Notes under the pieces: generated by a model | Database searches by the model: none | Seen by the model: only the letters and a program-made list of their open reading frames with translations | Told to the model about the DNA's origin: nothing | DNA from: Hirsutella rhossiliensis | Taxonomy: Eukaryota > Ascomycota > Sordariomycetes > Hypocreales > Ophiocordycipitaceae | Assembly (NCBI RefSeq): GCF_020360975.1 | Contig: NW_025408672.1 | Coordinates: forward strand, 3,596,001 to 3,660,000 | Reading direction: 5' to 3' | Length of the DNA: 64,000 nt | Translations under genes and position numbers: made by a program | Shown: positions 10,994 to 20,634 of the stretch, one piece after another | Layout: each line of letters begins with the position of its first letter | How positions within the stretch are numbered: position 1 is the first letter of the stretch

Positions 10994-12062
10994 GTGCAGG
11001 CGGAGCGGTCGATCACGGCGCACATGTCGTCGTGGCTTGACGACGTCGAGCGCTTAACGGACGCGTTCGACGAGGAGGCCAACTTCTGCGCCGGCGCGAC
11101 GCAGGTCCACACGCATAGCGCGACCTGCGTCAAGTACTCGCTCGCGGGGGCCGGTCGTAAGGGCGACCTCTGCCGTTTTAAGGCGCCCTGGAGGCTAGTA
11201 GAGAGGACGGCGCTCACGGCGGACGGCGTGCTGGAGATCCGGCGGACACATAGCATGGTGAACCGGTGGAACAAGGCGATGGCGGTAGGGCTGCGGCACA
11301 ACCACGACATCTCGTTCATCGCGACGCAGCGCAAGACCATGGCCCTGATCTACTACATCACCAACTATGCGACTAAGGTAGAGGACCCTACGTGGAAGCG
11401 GGTGGCCGCCGCGGCCGAGTTACTCCCGACCTTAGAGCCGACAGCGAGAGCAGTATCCCCAGCGCCGACCGCAACGATAGCGGGGGAACGGAGCCGGAGA
11501 GGAGGCCGCGGCGGACCTATAAGGGGAACAAGACGAGGGTGTTCCTACTAAAGGCGGCGAACCGAATCTTCACGGAGCGCCCGCTATCCCAGGTCGAGGT
11601 GATCGCCGACCTCCTGGGGTATCCGCGGAGTTTTGCAGCGGCGCGGCGTGGGCGTACGTGAACACGAACCAGCTCTACTGGGCCGTCTTCCGCCAGTGGC
11701 GGCACCTCCGACTGGCGAGCGGGGTAGAGGCGACGGCGAGCGACGCGCCGGACGAGACGGTCGTCGTCGAGGAGGCGGGGCCGAGGATCTCCTTCATCGA
11801 GGCCTACCGGCATAGAGGCGGGCTCCTACAGGGCCTCTGTCTCTACGACTACGCGTCGCTCGTAAGGCTGAAACGGAATGGCGGAGGCGCCGAGGGCTGC
11901 GCGGCCTGGGGCGAGATACCCTTTAACGAGAGCTGGGCTCCGGGGAAGGACTGGGCGCAAGTGCTCAGACGGCCGGGTAAGGGGGCGAGCGTACGCCTAG
12001 ACGGGTACCTCAGTAAGGAGTTCGGCGAGGAAGACGAGTCATGTCATCGGAGGTACGTATAG
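10994..12062 (+). pseudogene. Hel-1 RepHel, linker region
   Basis: The first part has QVHTHSATCVKYSLAG, CRFKAPWRLVERT and RHNHDISFI, a conserved Cys/His stretch following the Rep tyrosines, also present in Hel-3. After a frame change near 11.5 kb comes NTNQLYWAVFRQWRHLR and GLCLYDYASLVRL (11658-12062), again matched by Hel-3 (27342-27782). Function unknown; this is the part between nuclease and helicase in fungal RepHel proteins. The frame is broken at about 11.45 and 11.65 kb. Confidence 0.7.
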
Positions 12063-13862
12063 CAAAGCCGAGGGCGTACCGTCGGACGGCGACGCGGCCC
12101 GTGGCCCGGCTAACGGTGCAAAGGGCGGCGGTGCAGCATCTAGCGCTGTTCGTGCCGTGGGAGGCATTCGTCTGCGAGGAGACGGGCGACATCAACGACA
12201 TCTGGGCGCGGGAGCGGGCGGCGCTGGCGCCGAGGATCGCGCGGCTCGCGGACAACGTACAGCTGCTCCGGCGGTCGGCGGAGGACGCCAAGCGCGACGC
12301 CAGGCAATGGGCCGCTACGACCGAGGAGGGCGAGCCGGCGGCGGCGGCACGCGCCAACGAGGGCGCGGAGGAGGCGGCCGAGGGGGGCGGGCAGGTGTAC
12401 CGCGCCGGCGGCGCAGGCGACGCGGCGCGGCTCATCGACGTTGTCCGGAACGCCGCCGGCGCGGGCCAGGTAACGGCGCGGTCGGCGGAGCTGCTGGCGA
12501 TGACGCAGCAGCTCTGCCGGTTTCAGCAGTCGGCGCTCTCGTCGGCGGCCGAGCTCGATGCGACGGTGGTGGCGGGCGAGGCGGGGCCGAGGCGGGTAAT
12601 CCTCGCGGGGTCGACCCTCTCCGGGGCGGCGCTGCCGCGGCAAGGGCAGGTAAGAGCCATCAAGTCGCAGCAGAGGAGCGCCGCGCGGGAGCGGGAGCGG
12701 GCGATCCAAGGAATCCAGGGCGGCGCGGCGGCGTCGGCGCCCGGGGCCGACCGAGTGCGGCGCTACGCGGGGTGATGGGCGGCTTCGGCGAGGACGACGT
12801 CGAGGTGACGGCAGCGGACGCCGACGCGGGGATGCGTGTGCGGCTCGGCCCGTCGAGCTCGTTTGTCGCCGCCGGCAGGCTAGCGGGCCGGCTAACGCTT
12901 AACGAGAAGCAGTCGATCGCCCTCCTCATCATATGCCGCCAGCTCGATCAGGCCCGGCAGGGCGGCGACGCCGGCGACAGCGGCGACGCCGGCCAGCTCT
13001 GTCTATTCGTCGGCGGCGAGGGCGGTACCGGCAAGTCGCGCGTCATTGAGGCGCTCGTCGAGCTGTTCGCCCAGAGGGACCTATCGAGCCAGCTACTAAT
13101 CACGGCGACATCGGGGACGGCGGCGGCGCGGATCAACGGCATCACCCTGCACTCGGCCTGCGGCCTCTTGGTCGGCCAGGGCGGCCAGGCGGGGTCGGCG
13201 AGGAGGTAGACGGGGTGCGGCTGCCGGGACAGGGCGAACGCTTCGTCGACGGCCGGTCGCGGATGGACTGGCAGGAGAAGGAGGTGCTGGTGATCGACGA
13301 GGTCAGCATGCTCGGGGCGCGCACGCTGCACGCGGCGAACGAGCAGCTCTGCCGGCTGCGGGGCTCGCCGCGGGACTTCGGCGGCATCCCGGTAGTCATC
13401 CTCTGCGGCGACTTCCATCAGTTCCGGCCGGTGCAGGAGCGGTCGATCCTGCTGCCGAGCGCGGCGGTGCCGTGGGACGCGGACGGCGCGTTCGCGGCCG
13501 AGCGGCGGCGGCAGCACGATAAGGCGCACGCGCTATGGAGGAAGTTTACGACGGTCGTCATGCTCGACGAGCAGATGCGCGCCGCCGGCGACCCGGAGCT
13601 ACGGCGGCTGCTCGGGCGGATCCGGCGGGGGGAGCAGGACCGGTCGGACCTAGACCTCCTCAACTCGAGGTGCTACCGGGCGGGCAGGCGGATACCGTGG
13701 GAGACTGGGGTGACGGTGGTGACGCCGCTTATGACGGCGGCGCAGGCACGGCTAGAGAGGCTCAGTGAGAGGACCGTCGGGGAGGCGCTACGCTGGCTCG
13801 GCGATGACCTCCCGGGGCCGCGGGGAGGGACAAGACGAGACTGGGGGGGGATAAATAGATAG
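12063..13862 (+). pseudogene. Hel-1 RepHel, SF1/PIF1 helicase
   Basis: The helicase follows a stretch with HLALFVPWEAFVCEETGDI, also conserved in Hel-3. Walker A is GGEGGTGKSR (near 13010-13040). Motif Ia follows in TATSGTAAARINGITLHSACG, and Walker B is VLVIDEVSMLG (near 13288-13318). ILCGDFHQFRPV (motif III) and LDEQMRAAGDPELRRLL come next, and TVVTPLMTAAQ marks the point where the conserved core is cut. Motifs V and VI are missing. A frame change lies near 13200 and the frame ends at 13860. The role in a live element is unwinding DNA during rolling-circle transposition. Confidence 0.82.
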
Positions 13863-14192
13863 AACGCCCAACTATTTCCTCATTAGGCCCGAGCCGCAGA
13901 ACCACCGTTCTCACAAAACCTCGGCGGGGGCAAGTTCTATACGTCTTCTTCCAAGACACCCCAAAAGAAAGGCAAAGGGCCCGGCTAGGAGTGATAGGCG
14001 GCCGAGAGGGCGGACGAAACAGGGCCGTTCCATCAGAAAAAAAGGAGGCCGGAGGAAGGAGCGGTAAGCAGTCGAGGTTGCGGGGAAGCTTTCAAACCAT
14101 GATAATTTCCTTTCCGACCAATCAAAAGGGAGGAACCCGACCAATCAGAGGACGGGAGTTTGGGGGGAAAAAAAATTGGGTTGGGTGGTCGC
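13863..14192. other. non-coding gap after Hel-1
   Basis: No gene found. A short GC-rich part gives way to AT-richer sequence. A TTGGGTGGTCG stretch (about 14180-14191) precedes the motif array and recurs before the last motif copy near 44130. Confidence 0.35.
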
Positions 14193-14294
14193 GCGATAAG
14201 AAGAGGCCTTTCGTTCCTCAAGGCACGCGCGATAAGAAGAGGCCTTTCGTTCCTCAAGGCACGCGATAAGAAGAGGCCTTTCGTTCCTCAAGGC
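14193..14294 (+). repeat. tandem array of the CGTTCCTCAAGGCA motif, three units
   Basis: Three units of about 34 bp each read GCGATAAGAAGAGGC then CTTTCGTTCCTCAAGGCAC. The core, CTTTCGTTCCTCAAGGCA, is shared with arrays at 16.9 and 44.0 kb. The sequence is non-coding as far as I can tell, although it is open in several frames. Confidence 0.85.
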
Positions 14295-14412
14295 AATTGT
14301 GGAGCAAGAAATACACGAGAAATCGCGGTTGCAGTGGAGTGGGTAGTCAACGCGATGGTGATGTGGAGACGTGGCCAAGATGGTGGGTGGCGAAGATTAG
14401 GTGCGCTGACTT

Positions 14413-14572
14413 ACCGAGCTCCTTAGGAGGTCCCCGTTCGAATAGGAGATCTTCCGGACCCCTCAGTGGTCTAGGAAGAAGAAATAACAGTCTCCAGACT
14501 TCCCTTACTTGGATTCAAGCTGTGTTACCTAGAGAGACCTAGAGACCTCAACTCGTTCGGACCTTCTTCTCT
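14413..14572 (-). mobile_element. LTR fragment, third copy of the 4539 family
   Basis: About 160 bp matching the right-hand part of the LTRs at 4539-5036 and 22300-22805, including GAATAGGAGATC and ACCTAGAGAGACCTAGAG. It has diverged and lacks the left two-thirds. Confidence 0.75.
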
Positions 14573-14573
14573 A

Positions 14574-14586
14574 CAGCCTTCGGCTG
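14574..14586 (+). repeat. short hairpin motif, copy 2
   Basis: CAGCC-TTC-GGCTG followed by AATGATG, directly at the end of the LTR fragment. Confidence 0.45.
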
Positions 14587-14589
14587 AAT

Positions 14590-15349
14590 GATGCATTACA
14601 ATGTGCTTTTTCTTGCTAGTTGCGAGATGCCGCGTTCTTTTTATTCTTGGCAATGTTGTGCCTGTTTTTAGTACCGGCTCTAAAACATGTTTCTTTTTAT
14701 ATATCCTTACATCTTTCGTAACAGAGGTTATCGTGAAAAAAGAAAAAGGAAGAATGAAAACTGCCGCCCGTTTCTCTCACCCCAGGTTTTAGCTAATGCG
14801 GCTGAGCTGGGTCAGTGTGGCCCAGGTGTTACAGCTTGTGTCAAACACGATGGTGGAGTGACCTGCCATTTCTCCTCGCCATCTACAGTGACAAGCTGTC
14901 GCTTGTAGCCTTGTCCCAATCTTTTTGGGAACAGACGGCGATTCCGTACATGTACGAGAGACGCGTCCAGGGCTAAGCAGGGGGTTGGGGTTATTTGATA
15001 TACCATGTTGGCGCCAAGAAACGGCTTGATCGACGAACTATCAGCCCTGAATGCCAAGAAAATAGCTGGACCTATAGTACATGCTATTTCTGGTGTCGGA
15101 AGTCTCAGCTAAGCTCGCTACCTGCGTCTTGTTGATGCAGCCCTTTAGCTTGCCGGCCTTTCTCTTAGACCATCAGTGCTTGACTACCCCGAGAAGGGAT
15201 AGCCAAGTGCGGCTCGGAAGACTCGCTCTCGATGGGAGCGCGCTCCTGCTTGATCTAGACGATTACGCCAAGACGCCAAAGCATTCGGTCAGGGGCGAGG
15301 CGGTCAAGCTGAGAGCAGCCTCGTTAGTCCTCGATGTTCCGAGCGGCGG
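14590..15349. other. mostly non-coding, with a small Cys-containing open frame
   Basis: The frame 14687-14908 ends in a stretch with four cysteines (GQCGPGVTACVKH, then VTCHF, then TSC). It could be an exon of a small secreted protein, since a CCCCAG acceptor-like site lies just before it (about 14785). I see no clear start or signal peptide, so I do not call a gene. The rest shows nothing. Confidence 0.25.
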
Positions 15350-15353
15350 ATGA

Positions 15354-15362
15354 TATCTATAT
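15354..15362 (+). promoter_or_regulatory. TATA box of the His-rich secreted protein gene
   Basis: The sequence CTATATAAA lies about 105 bp before the start codon at 15466. A pyrimidine-rich leader (CTCTCTCCTCC, TTTACCTCTCGCC) follows and the start codon context is CCAACATG. This is a normal fungal promoter layout. Confidence 0.6.
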
Positions 15363-15465
15363 AAACAGCAAGTTCGGCGAAGCCACTCTCACATTCTCTC
15401 CTCCTCATCACATCAAGTCTTTCAATACACTCAATTCACTCATTTATTTTTACCTCTCGCCCAAC

Positions 15466-15819
15466 ATGCTCATCAAGCAGTTCCTCCTCGCCGCCCTCTT
15501 CACCATGGGCTCGGTCACCGCCAACCCGGTGGCCAACCCCGACAACGTCGAGATTGAGGCTCGGGACGTCGGGAATTTCGACATCGAAGCCCGGGACCTC
15601 GGAATGGCCGATGAAGGCAACCTGGTTGCCCGAGACGGCCGTCACCACGGCCACCGCCACGGAGGCCACCGTCACTGGGGCCATCGCCACTGGGGTCACC
15701 GCCACGGAGGTTACCGTCACCGTCACCGCCACCACTGCCACCGCTATGGCTACGACTGGCACCATGGTTACAACAGGTGCTGCAGCTTCCGCTACGGACG
15801 CAGCTGGGACTGCTACTAG
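15466..15819 (+). CDS. small secreted histidine/glycine-rich protein
   Basis: The predicted protein is 117 residues. It has a signal peptide (MLIKQFLLAALFTMG, cleavage near residue 18-20) and an acidic pro-like part with two EARD repeats and a VARD. A His-rich repeat follows, built from HRHGG and HRHWG units (about residues 65-95). The C-terminus is short and aromatic, with three cysteines (CCSFRYGRSWDCY). His-rich repeats of this kind can bind metal ions; that is inference. Length, single exon, TATA box and signal peptide fit a fungal secreted protein or effector. Another frame across the repeat gives a Thr/Ala-rich protein without stops. I prefer the His frame because it is continuous with the signal peptide and ends in an aromatic, Cys-rich terminus. 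Confidence 0.65.
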   Translation: MLIKQFLLAALFTMGSVTANPVANPDNVEIEARDVGNFDIEARDLGMADEGNLVARDGRHHGHRHGGHRHWGHRHWGHRHGGYRHRHRHHCHRYGYDWHHGYNRCCSFRYGRSWDCY

Positions 15820-16364
15820 TCGATCGTCGCAATGGGTCACGAGCGGCGATGACGGGGAAATGAGTTGGATGGGGGATTGGGATATTGAGGTGGTGCGGCA
15901 GCTTCTCTTTCTCCATACATGCAGTCACTTGGTTACATGTATGTGTGTATATACTTCCCGCTCTGAGCCAAGCATCAATACATGCATCTCTGAATATGCC
16001 GTAGTGTACATGTCAGCCTTGCCTCATGATTTCGCCGATTCCCTCCCCTTGCTCCAAGTCTTGGGCTTGTTTACCCTCAACGGTATCGCCTTGGCGCCTG
16101 AACCCCAGATGTGAGAGCTGAGAATATACTACTTGGGCAGAAAATGAAGCATACAATATACCGGAAGTTTGAACTTCACTTGAGCTCCTCGGCAGAAAGC
16201 AGTGATCGGAATGGTCTGGTCTGGTCTAGACCGCCAAGACTTGGTCTGGTTTGATGATTTCTCGAGACCATGGTCGGACCGGTCGGACCGGTCGGACCAA
16301 TAACTGCTAAGATACCTGGGTTGCCGCCGAATACGCCGTCACAGGAGTAAGCAAAGCTGTAAAT
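15820..16364. other. intergenic region
   Basis: Contains the 3' flank of the His-rich gene and, at 16210-16300, a simple repeat listed separately. No other feature is visible. Confidence 0.4.
16210..16300. repeat. GGTCTGGTC / GGTCGGACC simple repeat
   Basis: Three GGTCT units run into the palindrome TGGTCTAGACC. Further on come three units of GGTCGGACC, itself a palindrome-like unit. Such short palindromic repeats often lie near the ends of hAT-type MITEs, but no matching termini were found. Confidence 0.6.
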
Positions 16365-16661
16365 TTATGTGCTACGAAGGCTGTGCTTGGAGAGGATTGG
16401 GAGCCAAGTGCGATTTTCAAGACGCGTGAAGGGCCGGGCGACGCCCTGTTCCAACCCCTTCGGAGGCGACAAATTTGCCGTTGTAGGCCCATCTTGAAAC
16501 GATGTCGTGGCATCGGCCTGTTTGCCACAAACCTTCTTATGGACCTTCCAGTCTGCCTTCTGGCAATCCCTGGAGCAGTACGGCGTGGTGGAACATTTCG
16601 CGCACCTCTTGAGGGCGACTTCAGGCGGCGACTTCTTGCAGCTATTGCACTCAAGGGCCAT
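16365..16661 (-). pseudogene. MYND-type zinc finger protein, truncated
   Basis: The minus-strand frame starts at 16661. It opens with a complete MYND finger: CNSCKK, then CAKC, CSRDCQKADWKVHKKVC, giving the C-C-C-C-C-C-H-C zinc ligand set. A short linker follows (LSPPKGLEQGVARPFTRLEN). In fungal MYND proteins I recall, a longer conserved region follows this stretch. Here it stops at 98 residues in an unrelated tail (LPILSKHSLRST). I read it as the 5' end of a host gene cut by rearrangement. A short functional protein cannot be excluded. MYND fingers bind proteins; the specific role is unknown. Confidence 0.6.
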
Positions 16662-16888
16662 GGTGACCTAATTCCCATGACCAAATCGTGAAGATTGCGT
16701 TCTGAAAAAAGGTCGAATCAATTTGAAGCTCATTTTATGCCGCAGGGAGAAGATGGGGGGTAGCTTAGGCTTAAACGGGTAAGGTGCTGTAATGGGTTCA
16801 AGCAGCCGCACTCCCACCTCTCTTCTCCAACAGACTTGTCCAAGAACCAAACCGAATGCTCGCGCTCGGTTATGCCCAACTCTCGTCC

Positions 16889-16981
16889 CGTTCCTCAAGG
16901 CATTGGCGGACCCTGAAAGGGGCCGGTCTCCTGTTGCCTTGAGGAACGAAAGGTTCTTCCTTCCGTGCCTTGAGGAACGAA
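16889..16981. repeat. CGTTCCTCAAGGCA motif cluster, mixed orientation
   Basis: One plus-strand copy at 16889-16902 and two minus-strand copies at 16936-16953 and 16964-16980. The region lies between the MYND fragment and Hel-2. Confidence 0.8.
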
Positions 16982-17575
16982 GAGACGAAAGGATCCTTCT
17001 TCCGCCCCCTCCGTAAGCTCGGGCCACTTAGCGCCCCGTGCGAGCTGCGCCAGCCTTCACCGCCACCTTCCACTCGGCTTCATGCCTTTCCCGAGCCACA
17101 CAACAACTTCTCCCCTCCCTCTTTTTCCGTTCTCGCCTCCACCGCCCGCGTTGACCGCTCCGGCTCCGGCCCCGCCGGCCCCGCTGCCCGGCCCCGCTAC
17201 CCGGGCCGGAGCCCTACTTCGACCATGGTCCAGCCAGGCCCCCCGATTGTCCATTTGGATACGGATCCTGTGCTGGGAGACGGTCTACTCTACCCCAGAA
17301 ATCGACGTCATGGGGCCCTTGTCGTATGGGCAAGGACGCCATCCACTCCGCCAAGAACCGTACAACACATGATTGGCCCTCCCGTTTTGCGGGATGCTTC
17401 TAACCCTAAGCCCCTCACTTCGTAACCGCCGCCATCCCCTGCGATAGCGGAGCCATGAACCCGACGTCTCCGTCTGCCCATCTATCCTTCACGCAAGCAC
17501 ACCGCGAGCCCTCTGAGCTTCGGCAGACTACCCCGTCCATGAGCATTCGAAACCTTTGCTGAGTTTCTCGATCAC
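16982..17575. other. non-coding, probable 5' part of Hel-2
   Basis: A proline/serine-rich open frame crosses it, but no domain is visible. It leads without a break into the Hel-2 coding frame. I could not find a TC-type Helitron 5' end. Confidence 0.3.
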
Positions 17576-17635
17576 ATGTCGTGGTCGCCGTCTTGCTCCC
17601 AGGTGCCAGTAATAGACTGTTTCTTTCCTTCTTCC

Positions 17636-20231
17636 ATGCACTCGTTCGGAACCATCCCCTTGCACCATGCCGCGAGAACACCCAGCCACGGTCTCACCCG
17701 AAGAGTTCGCCGCACCTTAAGGGATCTTGAATCGCGCCGGTCCTATCAGCGCCGGTCACAGACTGTCAGAGTTCCCCATGACGAGATCCTCCGTGTCTTG
17801 CACGATATGGATCGCCGGCGCGCCGAAGACCAAACCCGCCGCCGTGAAGCTCAATACCAATATGCCGCACACACGCAGCCGCCAGCCACTCCATCACCAA
17901 AACGACCTAGAGAAGAGCAAGCACTTCCCACTCCACCGCCCACGCAGCCAAGGCGCTCCCCAAAAAGACCCCGGCCGATGCGAGAAACCGTTCAACTCCA
18001 GCGGGACTCTGTCGAGTCCACTCTACATCACTATGACGCCTGTTTCCGCGTCAAGGAGCTTGCGTCATCAACGCGATCCTGGTGCCACGAAGTTCCACTT
18101 GCCCTTCAGGTTGAGGCCTCCAAGTCTTTCTACCAAGCGTTTACGGACGAGAGGACGTTGCCGGTCTCCCACTGCGTCTTCTGCTACAGGAAGACATCGC
18201 CTTGCGAACTCACCACCATGCAGTGGAGGGGTTGTCTGTCGCCCTTGCTGCTACAGACGGCCATGGCTCTCCAGGAGTGTGATGCGTGCCTTCCGTCGCA
18301 CGAGGGCGCCGGAGTTGACGTGTGCCGCGAGTGTCGCGCCAGCTTCGACAGTGGGCGGCTGCCTAAGGCCTGCTCGGTCAACAACATGGCCATCGGTTGT
18401 GAGCACCGGTACCCCGAAGAGCTTGATGACCTCTCTCCCGTCGAAGAGAGACTCATTGCCCTGCATGCACCTTTTGGCTATATCACTAAGTTCACCGTCG
18501 ACAACAAGACCCGTTCGGGAATCAGTTACCGCAAGCACGTGAAAGGACATATTGTCGTCTTTCCGAACAAAGTGGACGATCTCGTGGCCACGGTTCTTCC
18601 TCATCCCTTGCTGCAGGCCATCGAGAACATTCACGTCTCTTGGAGCGGTTCGGCTAAGCCTGGCTCCGCAGACGTCAGAAACCTGCTTCAGGTGCGCAAA
18701 TCTCGAGTGGCAGCTGCCTTGGCATGGCTACAAAGGAACAACCCGCTTTATGAGGGTATCGCAATCAACCAAGCAGAGATGGACGGCTGGCAGTATGCCG
18801 ACGGCTCCACTGTTCCGACCGTCATCATGGACCGCATGCGAAGAGAGGAACCGTCGACTGTTGAGAAGACACAAACGGACCACATAGTCCCGGACACCGA
18901 TCGAGGCTTGCAGGAAAACAGCTTTAGAAGCATCGATGAACTGGTGAACTCGATCGATCCTACTTTCATCGCCGAATCTTGCGATTTGAACTGTACTCTG
19001 TCGACCGAGCAGACTCAACCCTCTCCTGGTGAGCCGGTGACTCTTGTCCCCGACTCGGCTGCCATCGGCCAGGAAGTGGACACTGTCTGTGAGACGTCTA
19101 CATCCGGCATGTTTCCTCTCGATGGTCCGGCTGCCTTCGCCGAGTCCGATAAACTGTCGTTTCTGGCCGACATCGTCAACGCCAATCCGGATCGACATGG
19201 CAACTCTGTGCTGTGCGTTATGCAGGTCCAAACTACGGGAGACCAGCCGTTTGTCCGAGTAGAGCGTGGTGCGGATTTTGCAGACAACTTGCACGAAGAT
19301 TTCTTCCCTCGAACATTTCCCAAGCTTTTTCCGTGGGGAAGGGGCGGCCCGAAATCGAAGGGCGACTCGAGTCGTAGCCGACAAAGCGACGCTGCCGACA
19401 GTCGTCCGAACCACTCTCTTCAGTACTGGACCAGATACGTATTGCAACGGCATGGTGGCCGATTCGCCACCCATCCTGTCTTTTGTTTCTTAGTCTTCAA
19501 CACCCTCCTTCGCTCCTCCAACCGCCGCATCAGCATGGTCCGTGTCGCTAAAGATTCCTTCCACAGGCTCGAGCAAGCGTATGCGAACTTGAACGAGGAC
19601 CGACTGAAGAGAGCCGAGGCGGAGATGCGGGAGACAAGGACCACGTCGGACCCTGACATATCGGTCTTGCTTCGCGAGCTGTCGATTTTGGCCACGCACA
19701 GCCGCTCTCGAACGAATCCCGTTTGCTTATGCGGAGGAAGATACAAGCTGTTAACATTTGGGCCGGTATGCCTGCAGTTTGGATTACCATCAGTCCCAAC
19801 GACATTAATAATCCGATAAAGATGAAGCTTGCCATTCATAGGCTGCACGATTATGACTCTGCAAAGGAGCTTTTGGCCGATCTCCGTGAAAAGTACGACA
19901 GAATCGCCCTCAGCACCATGGATCCGGTCAGCTCGGCCATCTTCTTCCACCGAGAAATATCCTATTCTTTGACAAATACGTGAATACAGGCCGGGAATCG
20001 ATCTTTGGGAAGATTAGCCACTACTACGCGACGGTGGAGACGAATGAGCGAGGCAGCCTCCACTTACATGGACTCCTCTGGCTGGAGGGCAACATGCGGT
20101 TACCGAACCTGATGGACGATATGGCCAATCCCGCGGAAGAAGCATACCGTGCCCAAGTGATCCGGTATGTAGACTCTCCCGGTCGGGACAGTGCTCATCC
20201 GACCCATGTCGCATACGCTCGATTCGACTAG
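17636..20231 (+). pseudogene. Hel-2 Rep (HUH endonuclease) with frameshifts
   Basis: The long frame 17576-19819 probably starts at the Met at 17636. It has a Pro-rich N-terminus (two PTPPPTQP-like repeats), a CVFCYRK and CRECRASF Cys region, GCEHRYPEELDDLSPVEERL, then HVSWSGSAKPG and FFPRTFPKLFPWG. One base is missing from a T-run near 19688 compared with Hel-3, and the Rep core continues in another frame (19723-19983). A second shift follows at about 19965. The HUH motif GSLHLHGLLWL lies near 20060-20090 and the tyrosine helix YRAQVIRYVDS near 20145-20175, after which homology stops. About 92% of the Rep length is present. Not functional as it stands. Confidence 0.85.
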
Positions 20232-20235
20232 CTCT

Positions 20236-20586
20236 CACTTCAAATTCTTGTCGGCAAGATGCACACGACGTGGATTACCCGTTGCGCCAGCGTTCGTTCT
20301 CACTGACTATAAATCTCAGGGTAAAACGTTTGTAGAAGTACTCTTGGAGCTGCGTGGAAATCGTCTGACCAATGGCGAACCCTCCAAATGCGATTTCACG
20401 AGCCTCTATGTTCAACTGTCCAGGTGTACTACGCTCCATGGCATCAAACTCCTCAGTCCCGTGAGATACCAGGATTTTATTGACAATACGCTAGATCGAG
20501 CCATGCTTGATGGAATGCGCAGACTCACAAACTTGGCGGCGCAAACGAGACGGGCATATGAGGGTGGCGATTTAGAAAAGCAGTGA
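20236..20586 (+). pseudogene. Hel-2 helicase C-terminal end
   Basis: FVLTDYKSQGKTF corresponds to SF1 motif V and SLYVQLSRCTTLHGI to motif VI. A helical tail ends at a stop codon at 20584-20586. It sits directly behind the Rep tyrosine helix because of the internal deletion. It supplies the part of the helicase that Hel-1 and Hel-3 lack. Confidence 0.8.
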
Positions 20587-20634
20587 CACTGGTCAATCCG
20601 ATCGTTCCTGTACGCCTTTTCGTGCGTGGAAGAG

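Larger units (their letters stand above)
7980..13862 (+). mobile_element. GC-rich Helitron (Hel-1), decayed
   Basis: Plus-strand fragments in order encode an N-terminal Cys-containing domain, a Helitron-type Rep (HUH endonuclease), a linker region and an SF1/PIF1 helicase. That is the RepHel layout of autonomous Helitrons. All parts match the Helitrons at 17576-20586 and 25670-30690 at protein level but are far more GC-rich at DNA level. Frames change many times, so the element is dead. The 5' and 3' termini (TC start; hairpin plus CTRR end) could not be placed, and the limits given are those of the recognisable coding material. Confidence 0.8.
17576..20586 (+). mobile_element. Helitron Hel-2, internal deletion derivative
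   Basis: The element has a nearly complete Rep half (17636-20200) joined directly to the last about 115 codons of the helicase (20240-20586). The linker region and helicase motifs I to IV, about 4 kb in Hel-3, are absent. Sequence similarity to Hel-3 is high in the shared part. Termini were not located. Confidence 0.82.

Noticed and set aside
12157..13209. 350-residue Gly/Arg-rich plus frame
   Set aside because: Its first two-thirds are an out-of-frame reading of the Hel-1 linker. Only the last part, from the Walker A region, is real helicase and is annotated as such.
15554..16114. Thr/Ala-rich open frame as a mucin-like gene
   Set aside because: It lacks the signal peptide, which is in the His-rich frame. 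Kept only as a finding.
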